From Marinospirillum insulare DSM 21763 (GTDB taxonomy: Bacteria; Pseudomonadota; Gammaproteobacteria; Pseudomonadales; Halomonadaceae): a DNA stretch of 55,555 nucleotides. The notes under the pieces were generated by a model. The model was not told the origin of the DNA, did not search any database, and saw only the letters and a list, made by a program, of their open reading frames with translations. The position numbers were made by a program, and so were the translations under genes. The stretch is taken from NCBI RefSeq assembly GCF_000686905.1, contig NZ_JMLW01000021.1:1-55555 (forward strand), written 5' to 3'. Position 1 is the first letter of the stretch; every line of letters starts with the position of its first letter. Shown piece by piece: positions 26,948 through 35,606 of the stretch.

Positions 26948-29900
26948 ACTCACCTCCGCAGAGTTCATAAAAAGCTGCCAAGGCGGGAACTGCTTCCTCC
27001 GCATCAGATCCACTTGCCAGTGCAGCGTCCCCCACACAGATCAGCATTTGTCTTTGTCGACTCATCGCCACATTCATACGATTGGGCAACCGCAAAAATC
27101 CAAATTGCCAGTTCAGCTGCTTTTCCCGCTCTTTTGGTTCAGTTGCCGGCATTTTTATTCGCTTACTTGTTCTGACACAGGATAAAAGAACCACATCAAA
27201 TTCTTTACCTTGAAAAGCATCGACAGAGCCAACTCGCAGCCTTTCTTCCAGGCTAACGGAGCCATCAGTACTTATCTTTCTGGCCCATTTAAAGTCGTCA
27301 TGTGGCTCATAGCCATTCTCTTGTTTTTCCATAAGAGGGGCTCCTTTAATCTGCGTTGAGGCCAGCTTTTCCATAATCAGGTCGCGTTGTGCGGCATAAA
27401 AAGTAATCACCCCAACAGATAGGCTCTCACCGCCCGCTTCTAAAAGCCGCTTGACTTCTTCAGCTACCTTTTCCGCTTCAGCATTTCTTATCAGGCTGGT
27501 ACCCTGTTTGCTTTCTTTTCCCGCATCGGCTGGTACATCAATCCACTGACAAACCTTGTCCTGATAGTGCTGGCTTAGCTCTTTCATCCCGCTCAAAAAA
27601 ACTGGAGAAAACGCAAAGTCTTCTTTTTCACGACCAGAATTTAACTTGGGCAAATCCACTGCCTCATAGAAGTGTTCACTGATAAAGTCACCCAGCACCG
27701 GGTGCATTCGGAACTGTTTATCCAACATAACGACTCTAGGAATTGCATCTTTTTTCTCCAAGTCTTGAAGCTTGATGCGTAACCGCTCAAACAAACTGGA
27801 TCGAAAAGCTTCTAATTGCTGCTCAGTCAGATCCTGCTCCTCTTGCAAGTCTCCCTCTATATCAGGCTCAAGCATATGAGGTAACTGGCGATCATCACCT
27901 ACTAGAATAATTCTCCGTCTGGCCATGGACATGGGTACAAATAAATCCAGTGGATTTGCACGAGCAGCCTCATCAACAATGACTGTGTCGAACTCAATCT
28001 CCGAGCCATTCAAATCGGTAACAGCTTTCAGGCTCGCCATCGGCTTTCCAGCAGCCTGTTGACAGGTTGCACCTACAACCATTGAGTACTCATCAACAAC
28101 AGCCTGGGCAGCAGGTCGATCCATTTCCAGACTTTCAGCTAACTGTTCAAGCGCCCAGGCAACTCCCTGTTTGCGTTCGGAAACCTTCTTCTCAATCAGT
28201 TGTTCAAGGCGGCTCAACAAATCCAGACCACGAGAATCAATTTTCAATCGCAACTCAGGTGGGCGATAATCCGGTAAGAATTGATCCAGAAGTCTGGTTT
28301 TACATTCTGTCAGTTGCTCCAGAACCTCTTTATCCAGTTGATCACTAGCTGCTGCTTTCTCCAGCAACTGGCTCAGTTCAGGATCAATTCTTGTGTTACT
28401 TCTTTTCAATCGACGCAGAAGATCCCAGGCGCGGTCAGAACCATCATCCAGAAAAGAAGCATTGGTTGTTCGCAAGGCACGAATTTGGCGTAGCAGAGCT
28501 GGATCTTCGCGACCTTTTTTTTGTGCTGTGTAATCAGAGTGACGAAGGAACTCAATGTAATCTTCAAGCTCGTTCTCAAGGTTGGGTGGGATAATCAGTC
28601 CATAACTCATCAACTCCGGAATTGCTTGCAGAAGCTTGTCCAGCTCATCAGCCATGCGCTCAGGTTCAAATCCTGCAATTCTCATTAACGCCAGCTTTTC
28701 AGATAAACCTCTGATCAGTTGCAGTTCAGGATACTTTTTATATTCAGCTTCTACCTTACCCTCCAGGTGTGACTTGAGATTCTCCACCCAAGGGTCAATG
28801 AGCTTTTGATCTTTTTCTGCACCACCCTTGCCACCTACTCGTGCACCGGGAAGGCCCAGCACATCACTACGCTCCAGGGCGTTATCAACCGCATCATGTT
28901 GATAACTGCTCACCAGCACTTGCCTGGAAAGAATCTGATTTGTTGACTCCTCAGCCAGCCTTCTCTGTAGGGCAGCTATAACCTGGGTTTTACCTGTTCC
29001 CGGCGGTCCGATAACAATGCTCAGGTCAGGAGTATTAAGAGCCGTTTCCAAAGCCAGCTTTTGCATTTCTGTCGGCTTGCCACCTTTGAAGGTTTCCCTG
29101 GCATAGGGTGTTATCCCGTTAATACGCCGCCTTCTTGCTTCTGGAACCGCCACGCCTTCCAGCAACCACTTCAACTGGGGCAGACGCTTCCCTGTGTCAA
29201 TGGCCTGTTTTGCTGACAACCTGCGCTTACCAACCGTTCTGTTCCCAGCCAGCGACAGATAGAGCCAGCCTGCCTCAGGTGGGCTAGAGCCATTTGATGC
29301 AGAGCGAAACACCACGGATTCTTTCTCAAAAGAAATGGTTCCACGGTGGTTATCTGTCTGGGCTGTGTTTGAGTCTTCCGTTGTCAGTTCTTCTGCCCAG
29401 TCTGGCGGATTAGTATTGATATCCACCTGCTGGTCAGCTCGGAGATCGAGCCCCTTCCAGCGCTGACGAAACTCTTGATAATCCTCCTGGGTTCGGGGGG
29501 TTAGACGCCAGGCATTCTCTCTGCCTTCTTCAAAGGCTGTGCAGCTTATAAATTTAAGTGACCTGAGCCCTTCAGCCTCATCAAGAGCACGCTGCCACTC
29601 TTTATCGTTATATAAATTCCATAGCTCCAGGTAACTTGCATTGTCTCGTAATGCAGCTTCTAATAACGCCTTCTGGGTTCCGCTATTGAGCACAGTAGCA
29701 ACACTGGCATCTACAAAAGCAAAGCTTCCTACCAGCAAAGAAAAGCCTGTGTCTTTTTTAACGTGACGCGTAATTCTTTTTACCTGGTAAGTTTGGTCAT
29801 CACGAGGCTCTACATCAGCTCTCCAGCCCTTGCCCAGTAGTTGAAAGCTTCCATTAACTGAACGATTACTGAACCTGGCAATTGTTAGCCAGGTCTCAGC

Positions 29901-30308
29901 ATCTGAATGAACCAGAAAATGCTCTTCCAGCCAGGCACAGGCCAGATCCATTTCTTTATCTTTAATCTCGTGTTTACTATAGAGGTCATCAGCAATCAGC
30001 TCATCTATGCCAATGTCTAAACTGTAATCTTGAACCTCTACTGGCATACAGTATTGTACAAATAACTGTTTCTTCTTTTTTGTAGCCAACACCCAGCGGG
30101 TTTGATCTCTAAGCACCAGTCGCTCAAGATTGACACTATCTGTGGGATTACATTCAACCACGACTCTTGTATCGCCTTGCTGCAGAATCCAATGCTCTTC
30201 ATAGGCTTGGATATGGACTGCATTATTAGCTATTAAAGAGCTTAAGTCGTCTTCAGAGGTCAGTGTAATCAGGTCTTCAGAAAATAGCGGAAAGTCTTTA
30301 AGTTCCAT
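26931..30308 (-). CDS. Superfamily 1 helicase (Upf1/Dna2-like)
   Basis: 1125 aa from ATG 30308, chosen because AGGTGG lies five bases upstream; the alternative TTG at 30329 would overlap the kinase end. N-terminal ~400 residues are an unrecognised substrate-binding or regulatory part. Then the helicase core: Walker A GPPGTGKTQ (~435), a large helical insertion, DEAARANP (~778), VGDDRQLPHM, DKQFRMHPVLG, and the C-terminal blocks SVDAFQGKEFD and NVAMSRQRQ. The last blocks are the AAA_12 type of Upf1/Dna2/SMUBP-2 helicases, which unwind RNA or DNA 5'-3'. Fourth gene of the operon, starting 3 nt after the kinase stop. Such helicases often appear in phage-defence systems beside kinases and nucleases. 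Confidence 0.85.
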   Translation of the reverse strand: MELKDFPLFSEDLITLTSEDDLSSLIANNAVHIQAYEEHWILQQGDTRVVVECNPTDSVNLERLVLRDQTRWVLATKKKKQLFVQYCMPVEVQDYSLDIGIDELIADDLYSKHEIKDKEMDLACAWLEEHFLVHSDAETWLTIARFSNRSVNGSFQLLGKGWRADVEPRDDQTYQVKRITRHVKKDTGFSLLVGSFAFVDASVATVLNSGTQKALLEAALRDNASYLELWNLYNDKEWQRALDEAEGLRSLKFISCTAFEEGRENAWRLTPRTQEDYQEFRQRWKGLDLRADQQVDINTNPPDWAEELTTEDSNTAQTDNHRGTISFEKESVVFRSASNGSSPPEAGWLYLSLAGNRTVGKRRLSAKQAIDTGKRLPQLKWLLEGVAVPEARRRRINGITPYARETFKGGKPTEMQKLALETALNTPDLSIVIGPPGTGKTQVIAALQRRLAEESTNQILSRQVLVSSYQHDAVDNALERSDVLGLPGARVGGKGGAEKDQKLIDPWVENLKSHLEGKVEAEYKKYPELQLIRGLSEKLALMRIAGFEPERMADELDKLLQAIPELMSYGLIIPPNLENELEDYIEFLRHSDYTAQKKGREDPALLRQIRALRTTNASFLDDGSDRAWDLLRRLKRSNTRIDPELSQLLEKAAASDQLDKEVLEQLTECKTRLLDQFLPDYRPPELRLKIDSRGLDLLSRLEQLIEKKVSERKQGVAWALEQLAESLEMDRPAAQAVVDEYSMVVGATCQQAAGKPMASLKAVTDLNGSEIEFDTVIVDEAARANPLDLFVPMSMARRRIILVGDDRQLPHMLEPDIEGDLQEEQDLTEQQLEAFRSSLFERLRIKLQDLEKKDAIPRVVMLDKQFRMHPVLGDFISEHFYEAVDLPKLNSGREKEDFAFSPVFLSGMKELSQHYQDKVCQWIDVPADAGKESKQGTSLIRNAEAEKVAEEVKRLLEAGGESLSVGVITFYAAQRDLIMEKLASTQIKGAPLMEKQENGYEPHDDFKWARKISTDGSVSLEERLRVGSVDAFQGKEFDVVLLSCVRTSKRIKMPATEPKEREKQLNWQFGFLRLPNRMNVAMSRQRQMLICVGDAALASGSDAEEAVPALAAFYELCGGEYGSRR

Positions 30309-30310
30309 TT

Positions 30311-31717
30311 TTACCACCTGAATTGCCAAACAAGATGCTGCTCTTTCATATCGCCGATATGTACCCAGTAGGGGGCATCATGTTTGTTTCGAAGGTTTTC
30401 TTTTAATCCCTGGTAGCGCACCAGGGGCTTAACTATTTTTTCCCGTTGCAAGTGAAGCACACCGCCAGTAAGGGGGTGGATCCTTAAGCCGTGCTCAGTG
30501 TATTCAACCTTTAAATGATCTTCAGGCCAGCGATCATAGCTGTAGGAAGGCATTAAACGCTTAAGTTCACAGGTCTCACCAGGCTGTAAAACAACCTTTC
30601 TACCCGTAGCAATCCAGTCATCAATTTTTGGGTCATCTGCGCTTTCTTCTTGAGGAAGGAATATAAATTCCTCAAAGAGCACTAACTGATCGTCCAGGGG
30701 CGATTCACAAAAGAAACACTCACCTTCTGAGTCGTCACTGAAATCACTGGGCAGCAGGCTGTGAGCGCCACACTCATGGCATAAAACCAGTCGTTCATCA
30801 ATTTCAGTCAAGGCTTCCAGCCACTCAGCAATGGAAGGGCGTTCGACGGAGCTGTTCTTGCCAGTACTAAAACAACGGTTAAATAGCTCTGGAAGCTTGC
30901 TGTGTTCAATCAATTGAATAGGAAGGTTAGCTGTGCACTCGTTATCGCAGTCACCTGTATCATTGATCCATGCAAGCTCACCGCGTAAGGCTGCCTCTTC
31001 ATCCTCAGGCTCCCCGTCGTTGACCAAATCACCTTTAAGTGGATGGTTGTGGGTCAAAAGTTGATAGGCAATGACTGCAAAACTCCAGCAATCCGTCAGG
31101 CTTGAAAGCAGCGACTCGCCTCGAACAACTTCAGGCGCACCATAATCCGCAGTATGCAAACTAAGGCCACAATGAGCCTCCAGGCTGATGTTATCGCAGT
31201 CAATCAACCAGGTTTCCGCGTGCTCAGGGTCATCAGATACGAAGATATTTGCAGGAGAAAGATCTCCATAAAGAAAGCCGCGCGCATGAAGTTGGTTCAG
31301 AGTTCTTGCCAACTGACACAAAATTCGTATTCGCCTACGCAGGCCGCCTTGCTTGATGTAGTCTGCCGGGGCCTCATCACCCGCCTCAACAAAACTTTCG
31401 AAAAGGCCTTCCAGGGAAACCAGGCCATCCATCAACTCCATCACATAGCCATTGCGGGGAGGCTGTAAAAGAATTAAGGGGCGCGCAAGTTTCAGGTTCG
31501 ACAAATCCTGGCGGATTAACCATTCAATATGCTCTCGCCACCTGGTTGCTGCTGTTTTATCTTTATTCGTAAACCCTTTAACCAGCACTTGCGGATGATC
31601 TGTTCTGTAAACGACTCCCTGCCCACCTCTTTTCATCTTAGGATCAACGATCAATTGATAGCGGCTTCCTTTTACATCGGTTACAAAACGGGGTGAGTTC
31701 TTTTTTTCTGTCGTCAT
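30311..31717 (-). CDS. Ser/Thr protein kinase with C-terminal zinc ribbon (TerY-P triad kinase)
   Basis: 468 aa. Kinase domain ~20-300: glycine loop GGQGVVY, Lys47 in VLVKGF, the catalytic loop YGDLSPAN (Asp152, Asn157; HRD is replaced by YGD), metal-binding Asp173 in LIDCDN instead of DFG, and APE (194-196). After the kinase comes a zinc ribbon with Cys313, Cys316, Cys334 and Cys337 and a beta-rich C-terminal domain. A kinase with a zinc ribbon next to PP2C and a vWA protein is the composition described for the TerY-phosphorylation triad. It should phosphorylate the vWA protein and/or the helicase/AAA+ partners. Lies 4 nt after the phosphatase gene and 2 nt before the helicase ATG. The altered HRD and DFG motifs suggest unusual but probably active catalysis. 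Confidence 0.85.
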   Translation of the reverse strand: MTTEKKNSPRFVTDVKGSRYQLIVDPKMKRGGQGVVYRTDHPQVLVKGFTNKDKTAATRWREHIEWLIRQDLSNLKLARPLILLQPPRNGYVMELMDGLVSLEGLFESFVEAGDEAPADYIKQGGLRRRIRILCQLARTLNQLHARGFLYGDLSPANIFVSDDPEHAETWLIDCDNISLEAHCGLSLHTADYGAPEVVRGESLLSSLTDCWSFAVIAYQLLTHNHPLKGDLVNDGEPEDEEAALRGELAWINDTGDCDNECTANLPIQLIEHSKLPELFNRCFSTGKNSSVERPSIAEWLEALTEIDERLVLCHECGAHSLLPSDFSDDSEGECFFCESPLDDQLVLFEEFIFLPQEESADDPKIDDWIATGRKVVLQPGETCELKRLMPSYSYDRWPEDHLKVEYTEHGLRIHPLTGGVLHLQREKIVKPLVRYQGLKENLRNKHDAPYWVHIGDMKEQHLVWQFRW

Positions 31718-31721
31718 AGCA

Positions 31722-32414
31722 TTAATCCATTTTTAAAATGCTCGCGATGGTCTTGTCGTCACCGTGGCGTGGAGTCGACCAGTTCTTCAATTCTGCTTGA
31801 AGCCACCGCTTCATTCGTCGTTTACTGCAGCGCTTTTGGTGGTTGTAAATCGTATCGAAGAAGGCTTCCAGTTGCTCGGGTATTAAGTCATCTGAGATCC
31901 CGTCCGTCATCAGCAAAACACCATCGCCCGGCAGTGTTAGCTGTATGTCTGCCGTGTCACTGGTCAGAGATTCAGTTTGCGAGAGGGTCGTTGTCTGGTT
32001 ACCAAAGCTATCTTTTTGTGTTGTTAAAACACTGAAGCGGCCACTCTGCCTAAGCAAAACCAGACCATCACCGACCTGACCTACGCCCCCTTTTCCACTG
32101 GCATTAACTTTTGCCCAGAGACAAGTGGTTTCATAGTCATTAAAGTCGTTTTTGAATGAGTGACGCCAGGCACGACTAAGCCGTGCTGGCATAGCCGAAG
32201 CATCAACTATGGACCTGTTCTTCAGAATATTATGAGCAATTTTCACTGCTCTCTGAGAGCCCAGGTGACTCAGCTTTCTACTACCCAAACCATCCGCAAC
32301 TGCAGCAAAACAACCTTTGGAGTTATTTGCCAAACCGACTGCATCCTGGTTCGGTTGACAATCTTGCTCGTGGGCTGGCCCTTTAACAGAAGCTCCGACA
32401 ACCTGGAATCTCAT
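31722..32414 (-). CDS. PP2C-type Ser/Thr phosphatase (TerY-P triad)
   Basis: 230 aa from ATG 32414, chosen because it overlaps the vWA stop as ATGA; a TTG twelve bases earlier is less likely. Metal-binding motifs of PP2C are all seen: NQDA (Asp24), AVADGLGS (Asp41-Gly42), VGDG, LMTDGISDD and the final HGDDKT. It is a minimal single-domain enzyme expected to remove phosphates placed by the neighbouring kinase. Cytoplasmic, with no signal peptide or membrane segments. Second gene of the operon. Confidence 0.9.
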   Translation of the reverse strand: MRFQVVGASVKGPAHEQDCQPNQDAVGLANNSKGCFAAVADGLGSRKLSHLGSQRAVKIAHNILKNRSIVDASAMPARLSRAWRHSFKNDFNDYETTCLWAKVNASGKGGVGQVGDGLVLLRQSGRFSVLTTQKDSFGNQTTTLSQTESLTSDTADIQLTLPGDGVLLMTDGISDDLIPEQLEAFFDTIYNHQKRCSKRRMKRWLQAELKNWSTPRHGDDKTIASILKMD

Positions 32415-33082
32415 CAGAATTCCCAATCTTCATCATCAGCGGGAATTTCCAGGGGAGTTGACTGGTTGGGCTTAACCGACTGACTTCTCGCACTAACACT
32501 CATGGTCACTGCGCGGAAAAACCGGTGGATATCCCGGGCATTCTCGGTTAGAAATACCGGGGCTTCCGGGTCATTGGCAAAACGACTCAGTGTATCCATA
32601 TCGGCATCTGAGCCAATGGCCATTGCAAAACGTGTTGCTTTAGCAGTGCGCTCACCATTGACAAAACTCTCGAATGGACCTTCCCAGTCGTCATTAGGAT
32701 GCCCATCAGAAACCAGCACCACGACTGGCTTGTAAGCGCGGGAAGGGATACGACTCTTGTCTTCGATCAGCTCATTGGCAATCCTTAAAGCGCTTCCCAG
32801 CGGCGTCATTCCACCAGCAGTTAAGTTACCAATGCCCTCAATCTGGTGGGCCGAGGTTAGTCCCAAAATAACTTCTGCTGAATTACCACCAAATGCAATC
32901 ACCTCCACTTGAATCTCAGCGCGAACGCGGCTTTCAGTAGAGAAGCTCGAGATCATCTCTCTAAGCCCTCGGTTTAAAGCTTCAATCTTGCCGTCAACGG
33001 ACATGCTGCCACTGGTATCGGCCAGAATAATCACGGGTAATGGACGAGCTTCCTGGACCTGGAATTTTTTTAGTTGAGACAT
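32414..33082 (-). CDS. vWA domain protein (TerY-like)
   Basis: 222 aa, almost entirely one von Willebrand A domain with an intact MIDAS metal site: DTSGSMS (Asp22, Ser24, Ser26), GGMTPLG (Thr ~97) and SDGHPND (Asp ~128). The length and the VIILADTSGSM opening resemble TerY. In the TerY-P triad this protein is thought to be the phosphorylated adaptor that binds partners through its metal ion. The acidic tail (ADDEDWEF) is notable. First gene of the seven-gene operon, with AAGGAA upstream of ATG 33082 and the sigma-54 promoter ending about 40 nt upstream. Confidence 0.88.
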   Translation of the reverse strand: MSQLKKFQVQEARPLPVIILADTSGSMSVDGKIEALNRGLREMISSFSTESRVRAEIQVEVIAFGGNSAEVILGLTSAHQIEGIGNLTAGGMTPLGSALRIANELIEDKSRIPSRAYKPVVVLVSDGHPNDDWEGPFESFVNGERTAKATRFAMAIGSDADMDTLSRFANDPEAPVFLTENARDIHRFFRAVTMSVSARSQSVKPNQSTPLEIPADDEDWEF

Positions 33083-33122
33083 TGATGCTTTCCTTTTGGT
33101 TTTTAAGTAATGCTATCTACAT

Positions 33123-33138
33123 AGCGATTTGTGTGCCA
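33123..33138 (-). promoter_or_regulatory. Sigma-54 (RpoN) promoter of the TerY-P operon
   Basis: Minus strand reads TGGCACACAAATCGCT: a perfect -24 TGGCAC, exact spacing, and a -12 TCGCT differing from the TTGCT consensus at one base. The start site is expected near 33111, about 30 nt before the vWA ATG. The gene immediately upstream encodes a sigma-54 activator. The remaining gap up to 33410 (~270 nt) holds no gene I can support and is the natural place for activator binding sites; I did not find a clear palindrome there. Confidence 0.82.
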
Positions 33139-33410
33139 GAAAATGATATTCCTTTAAAATCAGATGGATATAACAGGATGAAGTGTCTGCCGAAGGGGGT
33201 TTGGTAATATTCTATATGCTCTGCATAACTATTCTTATGGTCGGTCATGGGCAGCCTATCCGCTGGATGCCTTTATCCCAGGTTGTGATCGTTGAAAATT
33301 GAGGAGCCTTTCATTCTCAGGTCTCAAGAATTCAAAGTTCGCTGATTTCATAAAGTGTATTCTGTCCATGTTCGTGGCAAAGCGAAGAGTATGCCGGGTT
33401 TTTCTGTTAG

Positions 33411-34886
33411 TTAAGAAATGTCGTATTTTTCCATCCAATTACTCAGCGTTTGATAGTTCTTCAGCCCCAGAAGCTCTGCTGCTCGAGTTTTATTATGACC
33501 TGAGAGTTCTAATGCTCTGCGAATATAATTGGATGTTAGCTCGCCAATAATATTTTGAATATCTATACCTTGAGATAAATCTCTGCTAAGAATGTCAGAC
33601 CCTTGTTCTGGCATCTGAAAAATAGCCTGGTGCATATCCTCTGCTGTGATGTTATCAGTTCCACACCAGAGTGCAGAGCGTAATAAGGTTGACTGTAGCT
33701 CTCTGACATTGCCTCTCCATGCATGGTTGAGAATAATATTCTTTGCATCAGGAGAAAGTTTTTTATTACTCAGGGTTGAGTCTTGCTTGCCAAGTTCGGT
33801 TAAGAGGCGGTCAGCCAGGTAAAGCAGGTCGCCCTCTCTGGCTCTTATAGGGGGTAAATGTAAAACACCAATTGCTATGCGATAAAACAGATCTTCACGA
33901 AAGCTCCCTTCAGCCACCGACTTCATCAGGTTGCGGTGGGTTGCCGTAATCAACCGGACATCAACGATCTCTTCTTTATGGGCTCCAACTGGAGTAAAGC
34001 GACCCTCTTGCAATACGCGCAACAGCCTCACCTGAACACTGTGATCCAACTCTCCAAACTCATCCAAAAAGAGTGTTCCGCCATCAGCTTCCTGAAACAC
34101 ACCAGGCTTATTAGCGATGGCACCTGTAAAAGCGCCCTTTTTATGGCCAAATAAAACCGAATCGACCAAATCCAATGGAATTGCGCCACAGTTCACTGCA
34201 ATAAAGGGTTTGCTAGAGCGCTCACTTGCATTGTGGATAGCTCTGGCAAAAAGCTCTTTGCCGGTTCCCGTTTCACCATAGATCAGTACCGGAACTTCGC
34301 GTTCAGCTAAAATTTGTGCCTGCGATTTCAAAGCTTGCATTCGTGGATTACGAGTAACGATATGGTCAAAAGCTGCATCGACAGGAGCAGTAACGCTGGA
34401 TAGCTGATGTATTTTTGAACTTTTCAATCTTTGGGCAGCAGGAATGTATTCGGCGGATAGGTCAAAGGGGATGGTTGCCTGCTCTACACCTTTTTCCAGT
34501 GATGACTGGTAGAAGCGGCAAGGGTAGCGTGTTTTACCTAACAGTATCCAAACGGCCTGCATTGCAGGGGTGCCCGGACTTAGCAAAACGGATAGATCAA
34601 TATTTTGCGCGGTGATTCTTGCCAGGTGCTCATTTGCTGCAAGATATATCTGCCCGAAATCCACTGGCGAACTCAGACTTACTTTTGATGGGTGAATGGG
34701 GATAGAGACTTGATCTCTCAACCAGTCAAGATAGGCCTTAACTTCTTCTTGTGGATAAGAATAAAGCAGCTCGACCGAATCAAACGGCACGTTACGTAAT
34801 GTCGAAAGAATAGGGCCAACCTGTTCACCAGTAGTTGACCTGATATCGTTTGCACCTATCCAGCTAACCAGAACTTTAGTCACCAA
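33411..34886 (-). CDS. Sigma-54-dependent activator with CARF/RtcR-like sensor domain
   Basis: 491 aa. N-terminal ~160 residues form a Rossmann-like sensor (VLVSWIGANDI at the first strand, SPGTPAMQ at 103-110) reminiscent of the CARF domains of RtcR. The AAA+ core has Walker A GETGTGKE (204-211), the sigma-54 contact motif GAFTGA (251-256), LFLDEFGEL and FREDLFYR. A Fis-type helix-turn-helix ends the protein (NKTRAAELLGL). RtcR senses RNA-end nucleotides, and CARF domains bind cyclic oligonucleotides or related ligands, so the signal here may be of that kind. Start is TTG 34886 or GTG 34883, with GGATGG upstream. It lies just upstream of, and in line with, the sigma-54 promoter of the TerY-P operon, so it is almost certainly that operon's switch. 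Confidence 0.85.
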   Translation of the reverse strand: MVTKVLVSWIGANDIRSTTGEQVGPILSTLRNVPFDSVELLYSYPQEEVKAYLDWLRDQVSIPIHPSKVSLSSPVDFGQIYLAANEHLARITAQNIDLSVLLSPGTPAMQAVWILLGKTRYPCRFYQSSLEKGVEQATIPFDLSAEYIPAAQRLKSSKIHQLSSVTAPVDAAFDHIVTRNPRMQALKSQAQILAEREVPVLIYGETGTGKELFARAIHNASERSSKPFIAVNCGAIPLDLVDSVLFGHKKGAFTGAIANKPGVFQEADGGTLFLDEFGELDHSVQVRLLRVLQEGRFTPVGAHKEEIVDVRLITATHRNLMKSVAEGSFREDLFYRIAIGVLHLPPIRAREGDLLYLADRLLTELGKQDSTLSNKKLSPDAKNIILNHAWRGNVRELQSTLLRSALWCGTDNITAEDMHQAIFQMPEQGSDILSRDLSQGIDIQNIIGELTSNYIRRALELSGHNKTRAAELLGLKNYQTLSNWMEKYDIS

Positions 34887-34909
34887 CTACACCATCCAAA
34901 AAAGCATTT

Positions 34910-34921
34910 AGCTCGCGAGCT
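34910..34921. repeat. 12-bp perfect palindrome upstream of the activator gene
   Basis: AGCTCGCGAGCT is a perfect palindrome 24 nt upstream of the activator start. It could be an operator for autoregulation or half of a divergent control region with umuD. No other copy was noticed in the window. Confidence 0.4.
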
Positions 34922-35133
34922 TTTCAACTTCAACCCATTACAGAGCTGGAAATTAATTTCATGTTATCAAGGTCAGCTGATTACGCTACCGCTGCAGGAA
35001 GTGGAGTCATTTTTTGACGCGCATCCTGCGGGGTGTGGGCTTAATCCTTTTGTCTCTTTTACCAAAGCTGGCTCTTGGGTGCAAGTTTACCTATCCCTGA
35101 TGTTTCAGTTGATTTGTCTCTGCTTCTCGCTGC

Positions 35134-35150
35134 ACTGTATAAATATCAGT
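35134..35150 (+). promoter_or_regulatory. LexA-like (SOS) box upstream of umuD
   Basis: ACTG-TATAAATAT-CAGT, an inverted repeat resembling the SOS box (ACTG-N10-CAGT) but with nine rather than ten central bases. It overlaps a likely -10 (TATAAA) 25 nt before the umuD ATG. Position and half-sites fit LexA control; the short spacer makes binding uncertain. Confidence 0.5.
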
Positions 35151-35174
35151 ATCAGCTATTTTGGAGGCTTTTCA

Positions 35175-35603
35175 ATGCGCGTCAGTTACGTCAGTGAGTC
35201 CGGTGATTTCCCGGAAATGCCCTTGCCGCTTTACCTGGAGCGGGTGGCAGCGGGTTTTCCTTCTCCGGCTCAGGATTATGTGGAGCAGGCGCTTGACTTG
35301 AATCAACTACTGGTTAAACGTCCAGCCTCTACGTTTTTTGTTCGCGCTGAAGGCGATTCGATGATTGAGGCCGGGATTTTCCCGGATGATTTGCTGGTGG
35401 TGGATCGCTCCTTGAATGCAGCCGATGGCGATACGGTGATTGCCGGGTTCAATGGTGAGCTGACGGTTAAGCAACTCCAGTTACACCCCTCTCCCCGCCT
35501 GGTGCCTTGCAACTGCAACTATTCCCCGATTGTGATTCCTGAAGGTGCTGATCTGGAGATCCTGGGTGTGGTGACCAATGTCATTCATCACATGAGGAAG
35601 TAG
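35175..35603 (+). CDS. umuD: UmuD-type translesion polymerase accessory protein / S24 peptidase
   Basis: 142 aa from ATG 35175, chosen because GGAGG precedes it and the protein then has the normal UmuD size (E. coli 139). Self-cleavage site Ala26-Gly27, catalytic Ser62 in EGDSM and Lys99 in LTVKQ match E. coli positions within two residues, so RecA-stimulated autocleavage should be intact. It normally joins UmuC to form DNA polymerase V. The SOS-like box lies 25 nt upstream and umuC starts 3 nt downstream, so the genes are one operon. Confidence 0.93.
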   Translation: MRVSYVSESGDFPEMPLPLYLERVAAGFPSPAQDYVEQALDLNQLLVKRPASTFFVRAEGDSMIEAGIFPDDLLVVDRSLNAADGDTVIAGFNGELTVKQLQLHPSPRLVPCNCNYSPIVIPEGADLEILGVVTNVIHHMRK

Positions 35604-35606
35604 ACC

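Noticed and set aside
33256-33438. 60-codon frame downstream of the sigma-54 activator
   Set aside because: No good ribosome site and no protein-like pattern; it lies in the control region upstream of the sigma-54 promoter and overlaps the activator's end.
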